A DNA stretch of 64,000 nucleotides, taken from NCBI GenBank assembly GCA_037903355.1, contig JBAJFE010000026.1, positions 5,580,001-5,644,000 of the forward strand. Reading direction: 5' to 3'. Under the pieces are notes generated by a model, which was not told where the DNA came from, did no database searches, and worked only from the letters and a program-made list of their open reading frames with translations. Position numbers and translations under genes: made by a program. This DNA comes from Trichuris trichiura. Its lineage: Eukaryota; Nematoda; Enoplea; Trichinellida; Trichuridae. This document shows, piece by piece, positions 12,615 through 23,579 of the stretch. Position 1 is the first letter of the stretch, and every line of letters begins with the position of its first letter.

Positions 12615-13287
12615 ATGGCATCAACAATTGATATTGATGTTGCCCGTCGCTGTTTTATCTTGGAGTCTATGCAGCAGTTCCGACAAGTGCGTTACGGTTA
12701 TTCGTTGTTTAGCCCTACAAGTGATTTATTTAGTGCCCGTGGTATTGGGGAGCGCTGTCTCCCGAAGAAGCGGAATGTATCCTGGTTGACAAACCCGTTG
12801 GTTCTTTTCTCGTTCGAGATTCTAGTGACTTGCGCCATTTTTTCTCTTTGAGTTACAAAGGGGAAAAACGTGTTTACCACTCTCGTATTGGTCAAGACAA
12901 AGGTTCGAGCATTTTTCAACTTTCCTTTGAGATCAATTTATTTATGGTAATTTTATAATTTCTTTAATTTTAGGCCAGTTCTTTTTTGGCCGTACCACAG
13001 ATCCTCGTGGGTGCGCTCTTTCGCTGATAGATTTGTTCCGTGTAGCGAGAGAGCGCACGGAACGCCGCGAATTCGAATTTTTACTTTATCCAACCGCAGG
13101 ACGTTTTGACGCTGAACACGTCACGTTCAAAAATCCTATTCTTCGAAAAGTGTTCGTCCCTTCGTTGCAGCTGTTGTGCAAACGTGAGCTCATACGCCAT
13201 GTGGCTTGGGAAAATCTTGATCTTCTGCCAATGTCGGTTCCTCTGAAGCTCTTCGTTAAATCGACCAATGTTCAAGTAATGTTTTAA
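12615..13287 (+). CDS. Suppressor of cytokine signalling (SOCS) family protein
   Basis: SOCS proteins bind phosphotyrosine ligands with an SH2 domain and recruit Elongin B/C and Cullin 5 through a C-terminal SOCS box, targeting partners for ubiquitination. My model joins 12615-12686, 12734-12902 and 12974-13287 (introns 47 and 71 bp, GT-AG, in phase), giving 184 aa. The SH2 domain spans about residues 27-137: it opens with CPWYWGALSPEEAE and has the phosphate-binding motif SFLVRDSS, with Arg52 in place. The SOCS box spans about 142-184: BC-box SLQLLCKRELI and Cul5-box-like LPMSVPLKLF. The protein resembles SOCS4-7 more than CIS/SOCS1-3 in the WYWG segment, but lacks the long N-terminal region of those vertebrate proteins; further upstream exons are possible. 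The ATG at 12615 is the first in frame with exon 2 after splicing. Confidence 0.88.
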
Positions 13288-14122
13288 GTTGCTGCACGTG
13301 CTGAGAAGTCCTATTGTTGTTTACATTATCTCGGTCGGCCATTCGATTGTCCCGTTTTCAGTATTCTCCGTTTTTGGCGGTCCGTTGGTGAATGTATTTA
13401 GTATTGAAATGTTTCACAGTGAACGAATGGCAAACCGGCCATACCGTCAAACGCCACCAGTCAAACAATGTGTATTCGTCTATCTAGGCGTTTGCCAGTG
13501 ATAGCAAGCTCAAAAATGCGCCCAACAATTTTTAACCTATTTTAGTCTTTTGAATAATAGGTTCACTTTCCTTAAGCAGGCGCAATAGGTCAGCTTTCTA
13601 TACCTTTTAGTTGCAAGGAGTGGTGTTTTTCTGGACTTAATATGTTCGAAACCCTTTAACATTATTACAGTACAACCCATGCACTTACTATGGAGAACAG
13701 CGCTTGTGCAACGATTGCCAAAGTTGAGTGGAAATTGTCGCATTAAAACCGAAATATTATCAAGTTGCTATTGTTTCTTACACTAACGTATATAGTGCAC
13801 AGGGTAAATTATGTTATTCATTTTTATAGAACAGTTTTCAAGAAACAGCTGTTAATGCGCTGTTTCAAATGAGCGTTTGTTCATGTGGTTTATAGCAGAA
13901 AACTGATTTAGAAAATACTGTCTACGCGATGTAAATGCAAGAAGGAACAAAAGCGTTTACATCAAATCATCAGCAACACCCACATGGTAAGGCTTGGCTA
14001 TCTTAGAAACCCATGACTTCATTCTAGGTGACGATAGCTAGTAAATTGGCTGACATGTGATGAAACGAAATATAATAGACGTACGGGGCATACAAACATT
14101 TGGTGTTTTACCTTCGCACCGT
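13288..14122. other. Intergenic; includes 3' part of a segmental duplication
   Basis: From roughly 13880 the sequence resembles 25690-26010, the 3' flank of the 146-aa gene at 26008-26543. The similarity is clear in AAACTGATTTAGAAAATA-like phrases and in the segment just after the stop codon. No gene is recognised between the SOCS stop and 13880. Confidence 0.55.
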
Positions 14123-14440
14123 CTAAAAATGATACTTGTTATCCCAGGGAAATAAAATTACAGCTTAGATTGCGGGACTGACACGCTAAGTGCATACTTT
14201 AGGGATCAGCATGCCAGCGCTCTCGTGAGGAAGCACTTCGGAATTGTGTCATGCTGCGAACTGGTCAGCCGCGGCTTCCTGTAGTTCCCAGCTCTTGTCT
14301 CCTGATAGCGGTGAAGAAATTCGCAGCATGCAATGCACAGCAACCTGATCGGTAGAATACTAAAGCAAACGGCCGCAACCAGTTGGACTTCCCGCAGAGG
14401 TTTCGAAGTGGGAGAAACTAACAAAATAATCAAACAAACC
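14123..14440 (-). pseudogene. Decayed paralogue of the 146-aa gene at 26008-26543
   Basis: The minus strand aligns with exon 3 of the gene at 26008-26543: the acceptor TTTGCTTTAG before 14359, a CEFLHRYQE-like start, MLIPKV in place of MLIAKV, and a final stop at 14123-14125. A conserved GTTTGTTTGATT donor region lies near 14439. At least two internal stops and small indels break the frame, so no intact protein can be read. Upstream sequence ends at the TA of the pogo-like transposon (14521), suggesting that the insertion split the copy, or that the copy was already truncated. Confidence 0.7.
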
Positions 14441-14522
14441 ACGTCCTGCTTCGATCGTCATTCCGCTAATTCGTTACCGTTTGTCACGCAACGCGGCGTG
14501 TTCAGATGAACGAACGTAACTA

Positions 14523-16349
14523 CCGTGTTTCCCTTATTATAAGACCGGCTCTTATACTTATTTTTGTTCCAAAAACATGGCAAGGCTTATTTTTCAGGGA
14601 TGTCTTATATTTTCAGGTATTACATTCTGCACTTGTTCATTTACTTATGTACAGAAGCCAAAAAAAGCGTAAATGTAAAGGTAGAAAAATATCGAAGCGC
14701 TTAGAAGAAGAACCATGAATGCAAGGCAAGAAAAACGTACAACCACTTACGTTTATTCGGACAGTCATTTCATCATTTTCTGGGACGTCTTCATACATTT
14801 CTGAATTCTGAATTCCGGCCGGAAGTTCTTGCGACTCCATTTCTTGCAGGACCACTGAGCCCAGCCTCTCATGTCTTGCAGTAGAGCGCTCCTTGAACGA
14901 CCATTCCTTGTCCAAGCAGCCTGCTCGTAGAACATTGGCAATACAGCTCCCAATGGTTTTGTCTCATGAGTTCTTCACTCAAGTCACAACACTTTGCAAC
15001 TTGAACCCCATAAAGTTTCCATGTTAATTTCTCTCCCTTTTATTTTCAATGTAATAATTTCACTGCGCGAATTGCCTTTGTATGGCTTGTTTATTCCAAT
15101 ATCAATAGTCTGGAGGTAGGCAGTCATTCCTGCGGGAATCATTATCTGATCTATTCTTCCCTATGAAAGAAAGTTCATCATCTCTTTAAAGCGGTGAATG
15201 CTGGCTGAATCCCAGACTGCCATTCCTCTTCTGCTACCTCACAAAATAAGTCGCAGCATTAAATCGACTCACTTCCTTATAAATGACTGTATGCACCAGG
15301 CTTTTTCGGTTTGAAGAACATAAATACTTGAAAAACGCTCAATTTCGTTTTCCTCTCCCTTTGTAATGATCAGAGGAGGGACTTTCTTTCCATCTAAACG
15401 AATTGCCAAAATGCAGGTGACACGACGACTTTCATAACCAGTAGAAGGAATGTAAATTAACAAAGCTCCCCTACGAGGTTAGTTGTTGTTTGAAATCTTT
15501 GGCCCATAAACACTGCGGTTCGCTCCATAGCAATCATGTAGGGCAGTTGGTATTTAGAAAACTCGCTTCTGTCAGCAAAGGACTTGAATGCGAATGCACA
15601 TTTAATAACTTCATTATCTTCAAGCTTGAACAATGTTGTCGATCTCCTCAGTGATACGCTTTGAATTTTTCTGTCGTTATCTCTATGCGTGATGCCATTG
15701 CAAGGGCAAATGCCTGAACGTCAGACCTGCGCACAATGAAAGCCTGTGTTCTTCTGTCAGCAGTCCATTTACAAATGATGTTCTCAAGCTCAGGAAATAA
15801 TGGCTGCTGACCTGATCCACACTTACGCATCTCTGCATTTCTTTTGTCCATCTTTTCATGGAGTTTATCGTACTGTGCTCGCCATTTTCGAGCTATTCGG
15901 AGATTGAGCTTTTTCTCTTTGCGCAAAGCTGTCAGATTTTTGCCTTAGGAGTTTTCCGCGATTGCTTTCTTGTACTCGACACTATAACTCTTCCTTGTTC
16001 CGAAAGCTTTGAACAATAAAAAAGTTGAGTGCGTTGATATCTGTACTTTTTCTTAATAACGGCTCATCCATCCGTTGGTAGAGCAGTTGTTTTAGTTTAA
16101 TTACAGATAACAGCACAACGAAAAACGGGAAAAGCCGTAGAAGACCTTACAACCATACACAAGCTGGATATTTTAATATACGATACGCTCGTCACATTTT
16201 CCAACGGACTTGCTAAATATGCCTCTCTGGCAAACGATCGAAACTGGGGCTTATTTTCAGGGTAGGGCTTATATTAACGAGCGTCCTAAAAAGTCATGCT
16301 AGGGCGTATTTTGAGGGGGGGGGGAGGGTTTATTATATGGGACACACGG
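14523..16349 (-). mobile_element. Pogo-like (POGK/jerky type) DNA transposon
   Basis: The element is flanked by TA on both sides (14521-14522 and 16350-16351). Its ends are imperfect inverted repeats: left CCGTGTTTCCCTTATTATAA, right (reverse complement) CCGTGTGTCCCATATAATAA. Subterminal regions on both sides are rich in variants of GGCTTATTTTCAGGG. The 1.83-kb length and TA duplication fit the Tc1-mariner superfamily, pogo branch. The transposase runs on the minus strand and is broken. A short copy of the dispersed GGATGGATGAGC repeat lies inside near 16062-16110. Confidence 0.8.
14700..15950 (-). pseudogene. Pogo-like transposase, frameshifted
   Basis: Reading the minus strand, pieces of one transposase appear in order. 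At 15926-15648 there is a CENP-B-type DNA-binding segment (LFPELENIICKWTADRRTQ). At 15463-15269 comes the start of the DDE domain (RRVTCILAIRLDGKKVPPLI). Further down are VWDSASIHRF, with the second acidic position, and GMTAYLQTIDIGINKPYK, matching the third catalytic region of POGK-like enzymes. Internal stops and frame changes separate the pieces, so the gene is dead. The product would cut and paste the element at TA sites. Confidence 0.75.
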
Positions 16350-16351
16350 TA

Positions 16352-17323
16352 CTACAACTTTGTTCTCCGAAAAAATCAATGCATCAACAGAAACGACAGC
16401 TCGTTCAAACACTAACCAGAAGGCATCGACAACGATGACAATCCGTAATACCGTTTTTGCAGCCAAAGGGCATTCGCACTGCTTCTGAAACAACACGGCT
16501 TGTTCCCGAAACTAGCTATGTGTAGTGTTCACCGCATTCTCTAATGTAATCTCTAACATGTTTCCGCATTTTTCGATTGGAAATACCGCTGCCATCTATT
16601 CCGCTCAACAATATTCATTGTACCGTTTTCCATACGGTAATACGTGCACTACAACGGGCAGCGATGACGACAACCAACGAACGGCAACCCATCCCATCTC
16701 GGTCCCAATCCTCTGCCCGTCTGCGTGCACGTTTGCATGTACTTCTGCAGCTGTTTTTGCAGAGGAATAACGGCCACTAACCCGCATGTGTCACTACTTC
16801 AGGCGTTTGACCGACGCGGAATATGCCCATGCATTTGACCTTCGCACTGCACGTGGCATTCCTTCAATGGCCGAATTAGTCGGAAGTCTTCATGCCTTTC
16901 TGCCACGAACAGGCGATCGAATGAGAGGGATCATTGCCACTCACCAGCATCTGCAGATGCACATAGGATTAGCAGGTAGGGAGCCGAGTTGTTTGCCAAG
17001 CACATCCGTCACTTTCAAGTCGGAAAAGAAGCTTGAAAAGAAGAAGGAGCGCATAGAGAATCGGTACAGTCCGATCCGTAGGCGGTATGTCAATAGATTG
17101 GTCGCAGTTACATTCACAGGACCAAACGACCCCCGAAAGCTTTGCCAAATAAAACATGTCATGCATCGAATTTCCGTAACATTATGCTTTTGATACAGTA
17201 TGATTTTACCTGAACATTCATAAACAGTTCCTTGTAACAATAATGATCGGAAAAGTAGACGTTAGAATAAGGATTTCTCTTTTTCCAACAATGCTCAATT
17301 AATTAGTATATCAAAAGCTTAAA
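16352..17323 (+). other. Non-repetitive stretch with one candidate exon
   Basis: A plus-strand exon candidate spans 16803-16975: CTACTTCAG acceptor, GTAGGG donor, and an uninterrupted frame containing LTDAEYAHAFDLRTARGIPS and later GIIATHQHLQMHIGLA. Upstream frames at 16525-16780 could hold earlier exons (a GTAATA donor lies near 16640), and a basic segment (SEKKLEKKKERIENRYSP) follows. I recognise no domain. It may be a real small gene or a pseudogene; the exon boundaries are the main evidence. Confidence 0.3.
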
Positions 17324-17328
17324 GTTAG
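17324..17328. repeat. Target-site duplication, left copy
   Basis: GTTAG directly before the 5' LTR is repeated at 21979-21983 directly after the 3' LTR, marking an intact integration of the gypsy element. Confidence 0.8.
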
Positions 17329-17670
17329 TGTTATGTATTTGAAGATACCGCTGCCTTATTTTCTAGCACGCACATTTGCCTCATCTTTTCACACCTGCAT
17401 GCATTCCTTACGCACATGAACGCACCCAGCGGTCGTGACCGCTCCATTAATCCCCTTTGCATGCCTGAGTCGGTTTCTGTTAATCCTGTGAAAGAGCCGA
17501 CCCACTCACCTCCCCTTTTAGCTATTTATGGAGACTGTTCATCCCGTCTGGCAGTCTCTATCTGGGTTTCTCGTCTCTAACGTCTGTACTCCGCGTGATA
17601 ACTTATACTCAATAAACGGTTATTGGAATGTCTCAGAGTATGTTGTCAGCAGCAAGGCTAAGACACGACA
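17329..17670 (+). repeat. 5' LTR
   Basis: It runs from TGTTATG to CGACA (TG...CA ends) and contains an AATAAA in CTCAATAAACGG. It differs from the 3' LTR at about 15 of 342 positions by my hand count, with no length difference. Confidence 0.92.
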
Positions 17671-17690
17671 TTGGCGACGATCAGTGAGAT
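17671..17690 (+). promoter_or_regulatory. Likely primer-binding site
   Basis: The sequence immediately after the 5' LTR begins TTGGCGACGATCAG, in the position where a tRNA 3' end primes minus-strand synthesis. I cannot assign the tRNA by eye. Confidence 0.5.
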
Positions 17691-17765
17691 CCTCATAGCG
17701 ACGGAGACACTAGCATCACTGACAACCTACAACTCTTGCAACCACATCAGTTCAATCAGGCTAGC

Positions 17766-20700
17766 ATGGCGACTGTAGGCAGCATAGCTGTTTTTGACAC
17801 CAAGAATCCAACTTCTTGGGAAGCCTACGCTGAACAACTGGAATGTTATTGCGAAGCCAATAATATCACTAAAGAGCTCAGGAAGAGAGCCACTCTCCTG
17901 ACAGTGATTGGAAAAGAAGCTTACGCAATCCTGCGGTCAATCATCTCTCCTGAAATTCCTAAATCGCAGACGTACGACCAGCTTGTTGCGACGATGAAAA
18001 GTCACTTCATGCCGCAGACGTCACTGATCTACAGCCGATTCCTCTTCCATAAGAGAACTCAGCGAGCAGATGAAACCATCAGCGCCTATGTTACGGAACT
18101 GAGACAGCTGCCTGAAGATTGTAAGTTTGGGGCGACGCTTACGGAGCGCCTCCGGGACCAGCTCGTATGCGGCCTCCGGGATGATGCTATCCAGCGGAGA
18201 CTATTGGCTGAAACTTCGCTCACTTTCGACGAAGCATTCAAGAGGGCCTTAGCAGGCGAAGCAGCTGCTAACCAGGCCAAGGAGGGTTAAGCTCAGAACA
18301 CCTCCACAGGAACTATTTCCTCATCACTCCATGTGCAACATGGTAAGAGAAACAGATCCTTTTTCAGACCTCATGGACAAAGCAATGGCCAAAAGAAGAC
18401 TTGTGCCGGTTGTGGAGGTCAGCACAGACATGAGAACTGTAAGTTCAAAGACTGTGAATGCCACTTCTGCCACAAGAAAGGACACATCGCCAAGGTTTGC
18501 AGAAGTCAGGGTTCAGGTCAACAGAAACCACAGCACGTGCCCATCAGAAAAGGGTCATCTGCTCACCAAGTCGAAGAGCTAGAAGTATACACGGAGAGCC
18601 ACATCCACAACATACTTCCTTCTACCGACACCCCGAAGAAGATAAGAGTCACCGTCAACGTCGAAGGACAGCCGCTGACGATAGAAGTTGACTCAGGGTC
18701 CAACTTCTCGCTTATTTCTTCGAACACCTATAAGAGGTTATGGCCAAGCCGTGGACCAGCCATAACGAAGGGTCACATACAGCTCCTTGACTACCAGAGA
18801 AATCCCATAAAGCTATTGGGGTTCCGCAAGGTTAACGTGACTTTCAAGCATAAGCATGGAACACTCCGACTACTAGTCAGCAAGGGCAATCGTGAGAGCC
18901 TGCTGGGACTAGAATAGTTTCCATCACTTGGACTGAGCATCTCAGGGGTCAGCCATGTTTCAGAGAGCTGTATCGTTACGAACGTCCTCAGGGAGTTCCA
19001 GGATGTCTTTTCAGAAACACTGGGAAGCTACACTGGCCCGGAAATTTCTTTGTCACTTGATCCTAACGTTCCGCCGAAACGTTTCAAGGCGAGAAATGTT
19101 CCACTAGCTATCCGTCCACGTCTCTATGACTAGATCGACCGATTGTTGAAAGAAGGCGTCATTGAGCCTATCAGCAATCCGAGGTGGTCTATGCCAATCG
19201 TTCCTGTCATCAAGTCGTGTGGCGCAATTCGACTTTGCGGTGATTACAAAGTTACGATCAACACTGCCCTGCGAGATAACCTTTATCCTATCCCGGCAGT
19301 TAATAATTTACTGTCCAACTTGGCAGAAGGAAAGGTTTTCGCGAAAATAGACATGGCACAGGCCTACCTACAGCTACCTGTGGAAAACAATTCAGCTGAA
19401 GCCCAGACGATCATCACGCATCGTGGAGCATTCAAGGTCAAACGCTTGCAGTTCGGAGTGAGCATCGCTCCGGGAATTTTCCAGCAGATTATGGATGACG
19501 CACTCAATGGTGTTCCAGGAGTCACTCCATGTTTTGACGACATCCTCATCAGGGCCGCCACATCCCAAAAACTGGCATGCAGATTGAAGCAGGTACTCCA
19601 AATATTTCGGAAGCTGGGTTTCCAAGCCAAGAAGGAAAAATGTCTATTTGAAGCCAAGACGGTTGACTTCCCGGGCTACAGGATCGATGCATCTGGTATC
19701 CACCCGTCAGCTTCGAAGCTCGAAGCAATTCATAAGGCACCTCAAAATCAACAAGAACTTCAGGCTTTTTTAGGTCTCCTGAACTTTTACAACAGTTTTC
19801 TAAGGGACAAGGCATCTGTGGCAGAGCCGCTTCACCGTCTCCTGGATAAGACGGCAAAATGGAAATGGACTTACGAGCATGAGGAAAGCTTCCAGGCAGT
19901 AAAAAAGCTACTCACCTCAAAAAGTGTTCTAGCTCCATTTGACAACTCCTTATCAACGACTCTCACATGTGATGCATCACCTTGTGGAGTGGGAGCCGTC
20001 CTGAGTCAAAGGAAGCCATGTGGTCAGGAGGTTGCGGTCGCTTTTGCATCACGTACTCTAACAACGACAGAACGCAACTACGCGCAGATAGACAAGGAAG
20101 CTCTAGCAATAGTGACAGGAGTCAAGAAGTTCCATCACTTTCTTTACGGCTGAAAATTCACACTGATAACGGACCACAAACCGCTTCTTGGACGTTTCAC
20201 TACTGACAAACCAACGCCAGAAATTCTTTCACCAAGGATGTTGAGGTGGTCCATCCTTTTGCAAGCTTACAAATTCAACCTGGTATACAAGCCAGGATAA
20301 GAAATCTCTAACGCTGATGCGCTAAGCAGGCTATCTCAAAAGCTGCTAGAGACAGAAGTACCAGGTCTTCCGGAGGTACTTTTCCTGGAAGAATTACCGG
20401 CATCCCCACTCACGGCAACCGACATTTCCAGGATGACTCTGCGTGATCCTGTGCTAAGCCGTCTACTAAACTGGGTATGGAAAGGATGGCCAGCCAAGGT
20501 TGACAAAGATTTTCAATCATTCGCTAACAAGAAAAATGAACTGTCAGTTCATAAGAACTGCCTCCTTTGGGGAAACAAAGTCGTCATCCCACGACAAGGC
20601 CAACAGCAAGTCCTAGAAGAACTTCATCTAAACCACCCAGGAATCGTTAGGATGAAAAGTCTAGCAAGATGCTATGTCTGGTGGCCAAACATTAGTGCAG

Positions 20701-21626
20701 ACATTGAAGAGTGCGTATTCAAATGTTCTACCTGTCAGACCAACCGCCATTCTCCTCCATGTGCCCCAGTTCATCATTGGGAAGTCCCACGAAACCCATG
20801 GTCGAGACTGCATGTCGACTTCGCAGGACCCTTCGAGGGTGAAAAATTTCTCATAATCGTGGACGCCTATTCCAAATGGTTAGAAGTTAAAAGGATGAAG
20901 TCTACTACCACCGAAAACACTATCATTCAACTGCGGGAAATTTTCACTACTCACGGAATCCCAGATTCCATAGTCTCCGACAGCGGAGCACAGTTTACCT
21001 CTGAAGAATTCCAGTTGTTCTGCAGAAATAATCTCATTCAATCAATCCTAGTGTCACCGTACCACCCTCAAAGCAACGGTCAGGCCGAACGCACGGTCCA
21101 GACCGTTAAGTATTCGTTGAAACGAATCATTCATGGTAACTGGCACACAAGACTATGCGGTTTCCTACTGACGAACCATGTAACTCCATCAGTTGTTACT
21201 GGTCTGAGCCCAGCTGAACTATTGATGGGACGAAGACCAAAGACTTTCTTGGACAGACTTCACCCAGATATTTGGACGGAAAGGCAACTTAAACAGGATG
21301 CCGTTGGAGCCGTGACTGGCAGAAACGCAAGGACCTTCCAAGCGAGAGATCCTGTGTTTATAAGAAGTTACGATTCAACTTCCGCTTGGATTCCAACCGA
21401 AGTAACTGCCCAAACAGGGCCCGTTTCATATGAGGCAATTACAGCGGAAGCAAGAAAGGTCCGCCGACACGTGGATGAGATGAAAAACAGATCACACGAT
21501 ATTCCAGCTGCCGTGCCTACCGCAAGTGTTCCTTCTGACGATAGTGAACCTTACACGGCAGAGAATACTTGTCGCACACAAAGGCGAAGAATTCGCCCAG
21601 GGTATCTTGATAGTTACCTTTGCTAG
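17766..21626 (+). pseudogene. Gypsy gag-pol polyprotein, five in-frame stops
   Basis: One frame runs from ATG 17766 to TAG 21624-21626. It is interrupted by stops at 18288 (TAA), 18915 (TAG), 19131 (TAG), 20151 (TGA) and 20298 (TAA), with no frameshift. Gag begins MATVGSIAVFDTKNPTSWEA. Two zinc knuckles start near 18402, the second being CHFCHKKGHIAKVC. The protease has VDSGSNF near 18690. Reverse transcriptase has CFDDIL near 19530, where most relatives have Y-x-DD. RNase H has TCDASPCGVGAVLS near 19970. Integrase has a zinc-binding H-H-C-C region near 20626, then HVDFAGPF, SDSGAQF and HPQSNGQAER carrying the D,D,E residues. Each breaking stop lies in otherwise well-conserved sequence, so they look like point mutations in a formerly active copy. 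Confidence 0.92.
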
Positions 21627-21636
21627 GGAAAAGCGG
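21625..21636 (+). promoter_or_regulatory. Polypurine tract
   Basis: AGGGAAAAGCGG lies directly before the 3' LTR and overlaps the final stop codon of pol. This is the usual primer for plus-strand synthesis. Confidence 0.8.
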
Positions 21637-21978
21637 TGTTATGTATTTGAAGATACCGCCGCCTTATTTCCTAGCACGCACATTTGCCTCATCACTTCAC
21701 ACCTGCATGCATTCCTTACGCAAATGAACGCACTCAGCGGTCGTGACCGCTCCATTAATCCCCTTTGCATGCTTGAGTCGGTTTCTGTTAATCCTGTGAA
21801 AGAGCTGACCCACTCACCTCCCCTTTTAGCTATTTATGGAGACTGTTCATCCCGTCTGGCAGTCTCTGTCTGGGTTTCTCGTCTCTAACGTCTGTACTCC
21901 GCGTGATAGCTTATACTCAATAAACGGTTATTGGTATGTCTCACAGTGTGTTGTCAGCAGCAAGGCTAAGACAGAACA
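21637..21978 (+). repeat. 3' LTR
   Basis: Same 342-bp length as the 5' LTR, with TGTTATG and GAACA at its ends. It is followed by the GTTAG target duplication at 21979-21983. Confidence 0.92.
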
Positions 21979-22329
21979 GTTAGAAAATTATTGAAGCTGG
22001 AATAGAGAATGGTCTAACAGGAGTATATAAATCTTTTGCTTTGTTCAACGCCCAAAGGAATGCCTGTTATTTAACCACATCTCGGCGTAGCTCAAAGCAA
22101 GGAAGCAGGTGGCAATGTCCTATCGCGAGACAGTATCCGTACTCCTCAGGATGTCTACTTCGCTGTCTTGGATGGGGTAATGCAGGCCTAATCTTGTTAC
22201 GCCCTCGTTTCGAGTTGATCATCCCGGGCTGACAGCTTGATAAGCTGCTCGTTTTACCAGCTGTTGCCTCCTTCGAGGGCATTACATTCATGTAAAAGTG
22301 GAGTGCATAATGGTAACTGTGGAAAGTGT

Positions 22330-22990
22330 GACTTAATGACGACTTTCTCCGTTCGAAGGACAGCGGCTTTTCATGTCGGAACCGAATACGCCATCTTCAG
22401 GAGACGGTCTGTTCCTCCGTACGTCCCAACTGGTTTGCCGCTACAACTGCCTTTCCGTTTGAAGTCAGCCTCAAGTATTTCCCACCAGATCATGGATCCG
22501 CTATGTTGGCAGGACTGAAAAGTGCTATAGAGCATATCTGGAAGATGTCGTCATTGTTTGGAGGAAAAGCAATGATCACCGCAAGAACTTAGAAACAACG
22601 TATTAATGAAGTTGGTTTCTGCTTCGAATAAGAAAAGCGCAGTTTCGGCGTGGTATTCATTAAGTTTCCTGGCTTAGTGTTCGGCGAGTACGGCGGCCAT
22701 CCGATCCGGTCAAGATGGGAGCTACTAAAAGCATGCAAGTACCTACAAACGTGGCTACTTTTTGCTCCTTTCTGAAAATGCGGAACCGTACGTATCGACG
22801 TTCCTTCCTCAAAGAAATGGAGGAATCTCATGCAGCCTCTGATTACGCTTTTGCAAGAGAACAAACCCTATGTTTGGTCAAGCGACTGTCAGGCTGCTTC
22901 CAAGGAAGCAAAAGAAAATCTCAACTCTGATCTGCTGCTCACTCATCGTGATCCTTTTAAAGACATGACACAGAAGTATTTCCCTGTTTA
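22330..22990 (+). pseudogene. Decayed Ty3/gypsy pol fragment (RT to RNase H junction)
   Basis: Three-frame reading on the plus strand gives pieces of a second, older gypsy pol: LPFRLKSASSISHQIMDPL near 22450, YLEDVVIVWRKSND near 22540, RINEVGF near 22600, and ITLLQENKPYVWSSDCQAA with LLLTHRDP at 22840-22960. These match the end of reverse transcriptase and the tether before RNase H. Frameshifts occur between almost every piece. It is not a copy of the element at 17329-21978, whose corresponding residues differ. No LTRs are visible. The stretch 21984-22330 holds nothing I recognise. Confidence 0.75.
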
Positions 22991-23367
22991 TCGTAAAATA
23001 ATACGTGAAAATGCGTTTAACCTCTATGACTATTTTCGTCCAAGGGGAGACGCATGTGAGAGGAAAAAGTTAATGGCAAGTAAAGGATGGCTAGCGAGCC
23101 ACTTGAAGCGTTCCAATCTCTAGAATTTAAGAGTCACCGAGAAAGCTGCGTTAGCTGACGATGAGTCTGCATAATTTTTCCCTGAAGAGTTCAAGGCAGC
23201 GACAGACGAAAAAGGCTACATTTTTAGCAAGTGTTCAGTTGCGATGAAACTGTTTTGTTCTGGAAGATGTCGCCCCCACATCCATAAGGATACCTGGCAG
23301 GCAACAGGATTGAGGCCCCCTTAAGAACCGCCTTACTTTCGTGCTGTGTAGAATTTGTAACAGGAAG

Positions 23368-23565
23368 TCGAAGATAAAGTGGAACACAGGATGCGGCATC
23401 TTGCACCAAGAAGAAAAAGAAGAAGAAGAGGAAGATCCCTACCAGTAAGTTGCCTGAAGCGAAGCCGATTAACTGGGACACGATGCGAGGCGTCCGGTAG
23501 GAGCACAGATAAGATCATTATAAAAAGGGGCTACTCAAAAGGAGGTGCCATCTTTGGGATGGAAA
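23368..23565 (+). repeat. Dispersed repeat R1, copy 1
   Basis: About 200 bp beginning near AAGTCGAAGATAAAGTGGAA, with a purine-rich AAGAAGAAAAAG run. A diverged copy in the same orientation is at 31296-31480. Shared blocks are AA..TGG.ACAC.GG.TGCG.CATCTT and GCGA.(A/G)CCGATTA. It may be the remains of an LTR of a decayed retroelement; I cannot classify it. Confidence 0.6.
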
Positions 23566-23579
23566 AGTGAGGCACTGCA

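Larger units (their letters stand above)
17329..21978 (+). mobile_element. Ty3/gypsy LTR retrotransposon, full length, inactivated
   Basis: The element is 4650 bp with two 342-bp LTRs, a 5-bp target duplication and gag-pol in one reading frame. Domain order is gag, zinc knuckles, protease, reverse transcriptase, RNase H, integrase, which defines Ty3/gypsy. The protein resembles the K02A2.6-like group common in nematodes. There is no envelope-like frame after integrase. Five in-frame stops make it non-autonomous, although the overall length and both ends are preserved. Confidence 0.93.
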
